From contig NZ_AUHX01000004.1 in NCBI RefSeq assembly GCF_000423405.1, positions 300,864 through 364,863 of the forward strand: a stretch of DNA of 64,000 nucleotides, in the 5' to 3' direction. Below, in pieces: positions 61,601-64,000 of this stretch. A program made the translations under genes and the position numbers. Under the pieces are notes generated by a model. The model was not told the DNA's origin. It was given only the letters and a program-made list of their open reading frames with translations, and did not search any database. This DNA comes from Mesonia mobilis DSM 19841. GTDB taxonomy: Bacteria > Bacteroidota > Bacteroidia > Flavobacteriales > Flavobacteriaceae. Each line of letters starts with the position of its first letter. Positions within the stretch are counted from its first letter, which is position 1.

Positions 61601-64000
61601 GTAAACGCTTAATGATGTATCGTTGTTGGTGATCTCCGGGATCGCTGCTGTAAGATCGAAAAGCCCGATCTCATCATCAGCGGCCAATGCACTATCATCA
61701 CAAACGCTCAATTTACTCGGATTACTAATAGAAGGATCACTACCTACGTTCAAGCCAAACGAACCGATACGGTAACAACCGGTATCTTCATCTTCGATAC
61801 GGAACCATACGCTAAGCGGACTTACTCCTGCATTGGAATAAGCACTTGGGTTGCCGATAGGATCTTCTGCATTGGCTGCATCGGCTTCACTCTCGTAATA
61901 GCTCACGCTAAAGTCTTCTGCTGATTGAGTTCCATAGATCAACGGAGTGTTTTGGGTCAGGTCAAATATCCCTGTGTTATTCCCATCTTCCCCATCACAG
62001 ATAAACAGATCTAATGCTCCGTCTTCGGTCTCGACAAAATCCGGTAAAGCAGTAACACTTAAGGTGAGCTCTACATAACGGTAACAACCGGTATTGATAT
62101 TGGTCGAACGCGCATAGATCACTTGCGTGTTCACCTGGATATTGGTGTAAAGGTTAGGAAGCTCATCATCAGGATCTCCTCCTTCTGCATTAGCCTGCGT
62201 GGCATAGAACGTGATCTCTACATCGGCCTCGCCATTGGCGATCTCCTCCTCGTAGGTGCTTAGATCGAATTCTGCAAAACCATCGTTATCATCATCACAG
62301 ATCACATAAGCCTCCAACTCGTCGGTTGGAGTTGGTGATGGTAATGGGTTCACGATCAAGGTTAAGGTCGTCGTTGCACTACAACCTTGCTCATCGGTAA
62401 CCTCGGCGATAATGGTTTGTGCATTATCTAGGTCATTGGTATAGTTTTGAGGATCGGCTATAGATACACCATTACTAAAATCTGCCGGAGTAGCATACCA
62501 AATAACACTAAGAGAAGTATCTCCACCGGTGATCTCTCCTTCTTTCTCGGTCAGATCAAAAACCACTAGTTCGTCGGTATCACTACCACTTGTTAGATCA
62601 TCGCAAGACTCAAGCGCTGTAGGTTGTACCGGCTCCGGTAATGGGTGAACGATCAAGGTTAACGGCTCTACACTATAACATCCTGCCGGAGTTACGATGT
62701 CTTCTACTCGGATCCATACTTGTTGAGTTGGCGCTTGGCTGAAGTAACCTCCCGGACCGCTAATAGCATTTCCTCCTGCAATAGCATCGGCTTCATTGTT
62801 ATGGTAAGTGATCTCATAATCAGCAGGGTTCAAGCCGTCTAAAACTTCTTCTTCAACAGAAGTAAGATCAAAATACGTCTGACCATCAGCGGTTGCATCA
62901 TCACAAGCCTCTAGATCGGCAGGGGTCTCGATCATCGGACGATCGTATACCTGAAGTTCTAAAGTAGTGGTCTGCACACAGCCGTTAAGCTCATCTAAAG
63001 CGCGCACATAAACCGTTTGGTTAAAGGCAGAAATGTTTGAATAAGGACTATTGAGTGCATCTACATTATTTTCGGCATCACTTAAGGTTAAGTGATAGCT
63101 CACACTTACATCATCATTACCTCCCGTAATCTCTTGATCTTTTGAACTTAGATCGAACAAGGTATAAAAGCCATCGTTATCACTATCACAAGCCATTAAA
63201 GGACTTGGATCGAAGATCGCTGCCGATGGGGTCGCTTCGATATCAAAACTCGTGGTTAAAAAGCAATCTTGTGGATTGTATGAGCTTACCTTAACATAAA
63301 CCGTTTGTGGATTACTGGTATTTTCATAGTTCGTATAATCAGCAATAACCACATCATTATCCAGATCATCCTGACTCGCATAGTAATCTACCGTATAATT
63401 AGAAGGACTCTGACCCGCTAAAGCGGCTATGTTGTTCTCCGTTAGATCGAAAAAGGCCGTACCCGGGGTTCCGTTATCACATTCTTGTTGAAGATCAACA
63501 GCTCCGATCACCACCGTAGTTACATTCAACTCAAAGCTTGTTAGGTTGTAGCATTCTTCTCGTTCTATATTTTCGATACGTACGAAGATCTCCTGGTCTT
63601 CTTCTAAATAGGTATAGTTGGAAGGGTCTGTAATACCTACTTCATTAGCATCGGCTGCTGCTTGGGTTTCGTAATAGGTGATATTAAAATCAGCTAAGGA
63701 CTGTGCTCCCAATACGATCGGGGTGTTTTGGGTTAGATCGATCACATTGGTGCTTTGACCATTATCACAGATGTAAAGGGGGTTTGGCGTATTAGCGATT
63801 CCACTTAGGAAGCTTTGAATTAAAAAGCTGCTCGTCTCATAACAAGAAGGGTCGTTATTGTTTTCTACACGTACAAAGATCGTTTGTGGGTTAGCTGATT
63901 GGTTCACATAAGCGTTAGGATTTGTAATCGCTGCTGCCATTCCGGTATCGGCATCGGCCTGACTTTCGTAATAGCTTACCGTATAAGCGGTAGCATCCTG
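58625..64000 (-). CDS. Giant T9SS type-B-sorted repeat protein, partial (N-terminus beyond window)
   Basis: At least 1791 residues are visible and the frame stays open at the right edge (…SYYESQADADTGM precedes the first in-window Met). It consists of some 15 repeats of ~90-105 residues with the pattern CDDDNDGF-x-x-FDL, EI-x-x-G, ITYY, P-x-x-Y-x-N, QTIYVRVE, TGCY. The CD-x-DNDGF motif looks calcium-binding. The last ~90 residues (FTPNDDGYNDYWNI, IFIFDRYGKLLKQL, WDGTYNGNPLPSGDYWF, FTLKR) are the gliding-motility-associated type B T9SS sorting domain. Such proteins are exported by T9SS and often tied to SprF-like partners, none of which is visible here. Confidence 0.9.
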   Translation of the reverse strand, partial: QDATAYTVSYYESQADADTGMAAAITNPNAYVNQSANPQTIFVRVENNNDPSCYETSSFLIQSFLSGIANTPNPLYICDNGQSTNVIDLTQNTPIVLGAQSLADFNITYYETQAAADANEVGITDPSNYTYLEEDQEIFVRIENIEREECYNLTSFELNVTTVVIGAVDLQQECDNGTPGTAFFDLTENNIAALAGQSPSNYTVDYYASQDDLDNDVVIADYTNYENTSNPQTVYVKVSSYNPQDCFLTTSFDIEATPSAAIFDPSPLMACDSDNDGFYTLFDLSSKDQEITGGNDDVSVSYHLTLSDAENNVDALNSPYSNISAFNQTVYVRALDELNGCVQTTTLELQVYDRPMIETPADLEACDDATADGQTYFDLTSVEEEVLDGLNPADYEITYHNNEADAIAGGNAISGPGGYFSQAPTQQVWIRVEDIVTPAGCYSVEPLTLIVHPLPEPVQPTALESCDDLTSGSDTDELVVFDLTEKEGEITGGDTSLSVIWYATPADFSNGVSIADPQNYTNDLDNAQTIIAEVTDEQGCSATTTLTLIVNPLPSPTPTDELEAYVICDDDNDGFAEFDLSTYEEEIANGEADVEITFYATQANAEGGDPDDELPNLYTNIQVNTQVIYARSTNINTGCYRYVELTLSVTALPDFVETEDGALDLFICDGEDGNNTGIFDLTQNTPLIYGTQSAEDFSVSYYESEADAANAEDPIGNPSAYSNAGVSPLSVWFRIEDEDTGCYRIGSFGLNVGSDPSISNPSKLSVCDDSALAADDEIGLFDLTAAIPEITNNDTSLSVYFYENAAALAADNPIADPENYQNIANAQTLEVRVIGENTCPAHTTLTLEVTPNPSLALELEAIEECDGDNDGFTEFDLEAEIDNILNGEPNVTITFHISENAANLGTNPITNTDVYSTTNIYQTIYVRAENTGPNGNDGTGCYTVRPLELIQIASPEIQLELEDLYVCDDESPNGFTSFDLTQNEDNILGDVDASDLEITYHTNEQEAIDGVNAIAVPTNYTNTSNGQTIYVRLENTTTGCIDTFGFDGDNSFTLNVNELPPLSYPTDLNVCDDDYDNDPYSSTLFDLTVKETEIFGGVPAVPSQYEFTYYANAEDLNNGIAIDTPEGYENIANPQTIYVVVEDTSGTTVQCSAEVSFDLQVLPLPSPSTTDPDVLRQTACDDDNDGVALDPFDLSLSGQLISQGENVTISYYKTLEAAEDEDAAELIGTPTAYLNEPSYNEVDQTGAPTNVQVIYARVDSNATGNFCYVVVPFELVVQPVPVLNEAIDDLAFGYTVCSDDAGGLTGAFYPEDVAGQVYDYNGGDFDTSLIVPLLDQNTPTNGVIEDYTLSFHFSVADALAGENAVPFGYQASNGEQFYIQLTHTLTGCMLTEESDLGILHINVAPRPTIADVDLSRMLCSNNEGEDTATINLQDFDTNIDNNATPPTTEVYYYASEVDYDNGDRIPETAESTYLASDGDVIYAEVINTDTFCTSTNVVMIPITVDARPSVDISDYDQLYICVDSDPSTPVTDGDYSAIIIDTGLDATAYSFEWTYGGTVLAGETGPSITVGGGSSNPLQAGDYSVQVFDLNTLDENNNNCGSDIDTVTILESNPPEFEVAPTSLGFEGEHSLQVFNVSGIGEYEFSIDNGPWVDLSGVTIDFDGLSAGTHIVYGRDKNGCGVTASEVISFIDFPPFFTPNDDGYNDYWNIIGLDTPLNRGAKIFIFDRYGKLLKQLSPSSRGWDGTYNGNPLPSGDYWFSVEYQDPGIPQEDGSLAEPTPNTFKNHFTLKR

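Noticed and set aside
1..64000. tRNA or rRNA genes
   Set aside because: No cloverleaf with conserved GGTTCGAATCC-type T-arm or rRNA sequence was noticed when reading both strands, but no scan could be run.

Overview
The window looks like chromosomal DNA from a member of the Bacteroidota, most likely family Flavobacteriaceae. The evidence is low G+C, a gldA-type gliding ATPase, two giant surface proteins with type IX secretion (T9SS) C-terminal sorting domains (one type A, one type B), a methionine synthase split over two genes, many DUF-type outer-membrane proteins typical of flavobacteria, and promoter-like sites of the Bacteroidota form TTG-N19-21-TAnnTTTG. I cannot name the genus.

Layout. 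1-2100: end of an aromatic amino acid operon (aminotransferase and prephenate dehydratase), preceded by a small leader ORF with seven aromatic codons in a row and an intrinsic terminator, i.e. an attenuator. 2288-5128: gldA, a head-GIN lipoprotein and a PagL-like outer-membrane deacylase. 5151-17479: a methionine/SAM cluster (metF, split metH, osmC-like, metZ-like, hom, metX, metY and divergent metK). It carries three kinds of RNA control: a SAM-I (S-box) riboswitch before metH, two tandem Met-rich leader peptides each followed by a terminator before metY, and a SAM-II/SAM-V-type pseudoknot aptamer before metK. 17584-19571: three decayed genes (AhpD-like protein, histidine-kinase-like sensor, response regulator) with nonsense and frameshift mutations and a cluster of short palindromes inside the sensor. 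19637-24474: marC, NDH-2, an unknown gene and tex. 24651-30077: an 1808-residue T9SS adhesin with SprB-like and HYR-like repeats. 30207-38762: acyl-CoA dehydrogenase, hydroxyacid reductase, SLC13 permease, small membrane proteins, deoxynucleoside kinase, fatty acid hydroxylase-like protein, App1-like phosphatase and pyrophosphatase. 38841-50000: DUF5686 outer-membrane protein, pdhB, etfBA, bifunctional nuclease, nucleoside transporter, a barrel protein with an apparent 3' frameshift, and a YceI-like/porin/YceI block. 50245-58535: thyA, TonB-C protein, egtB-egtD (ergothioneine), a class V PLP enzyme, 2TM protein, folA, fructosamine kinase, flavin-binding stress protein and fabD. 58625-64000: a giant T9SS type-B sorted repeat protein running off the right edge.

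How the genes work together. The methionine block is a full route: homoserine dehydrogenase makes homoserine, MetX acetylates it, MetY and the MetZ-like enzyme sulfhydrylate it to homocysteine, MetF supplies methyl-THF, split MetH makes methionine and MetK makes SAM. SAM appears to be sensed at metH and metK, and charged Met-tRNA at metY. The phenylalanine attenuator at 1886-2025 has the same geometry as the first methionine attenuator, so leader-peptide attenuation is probably a general strategy in this organism. thyA, folA, metF and the deoxynucleoside kinase are scattered members of folate/dTMP metabolism. Three copies of a ~93-143 bp dispersed repeat and several small palindromes occupy the longer intergenic gaps.
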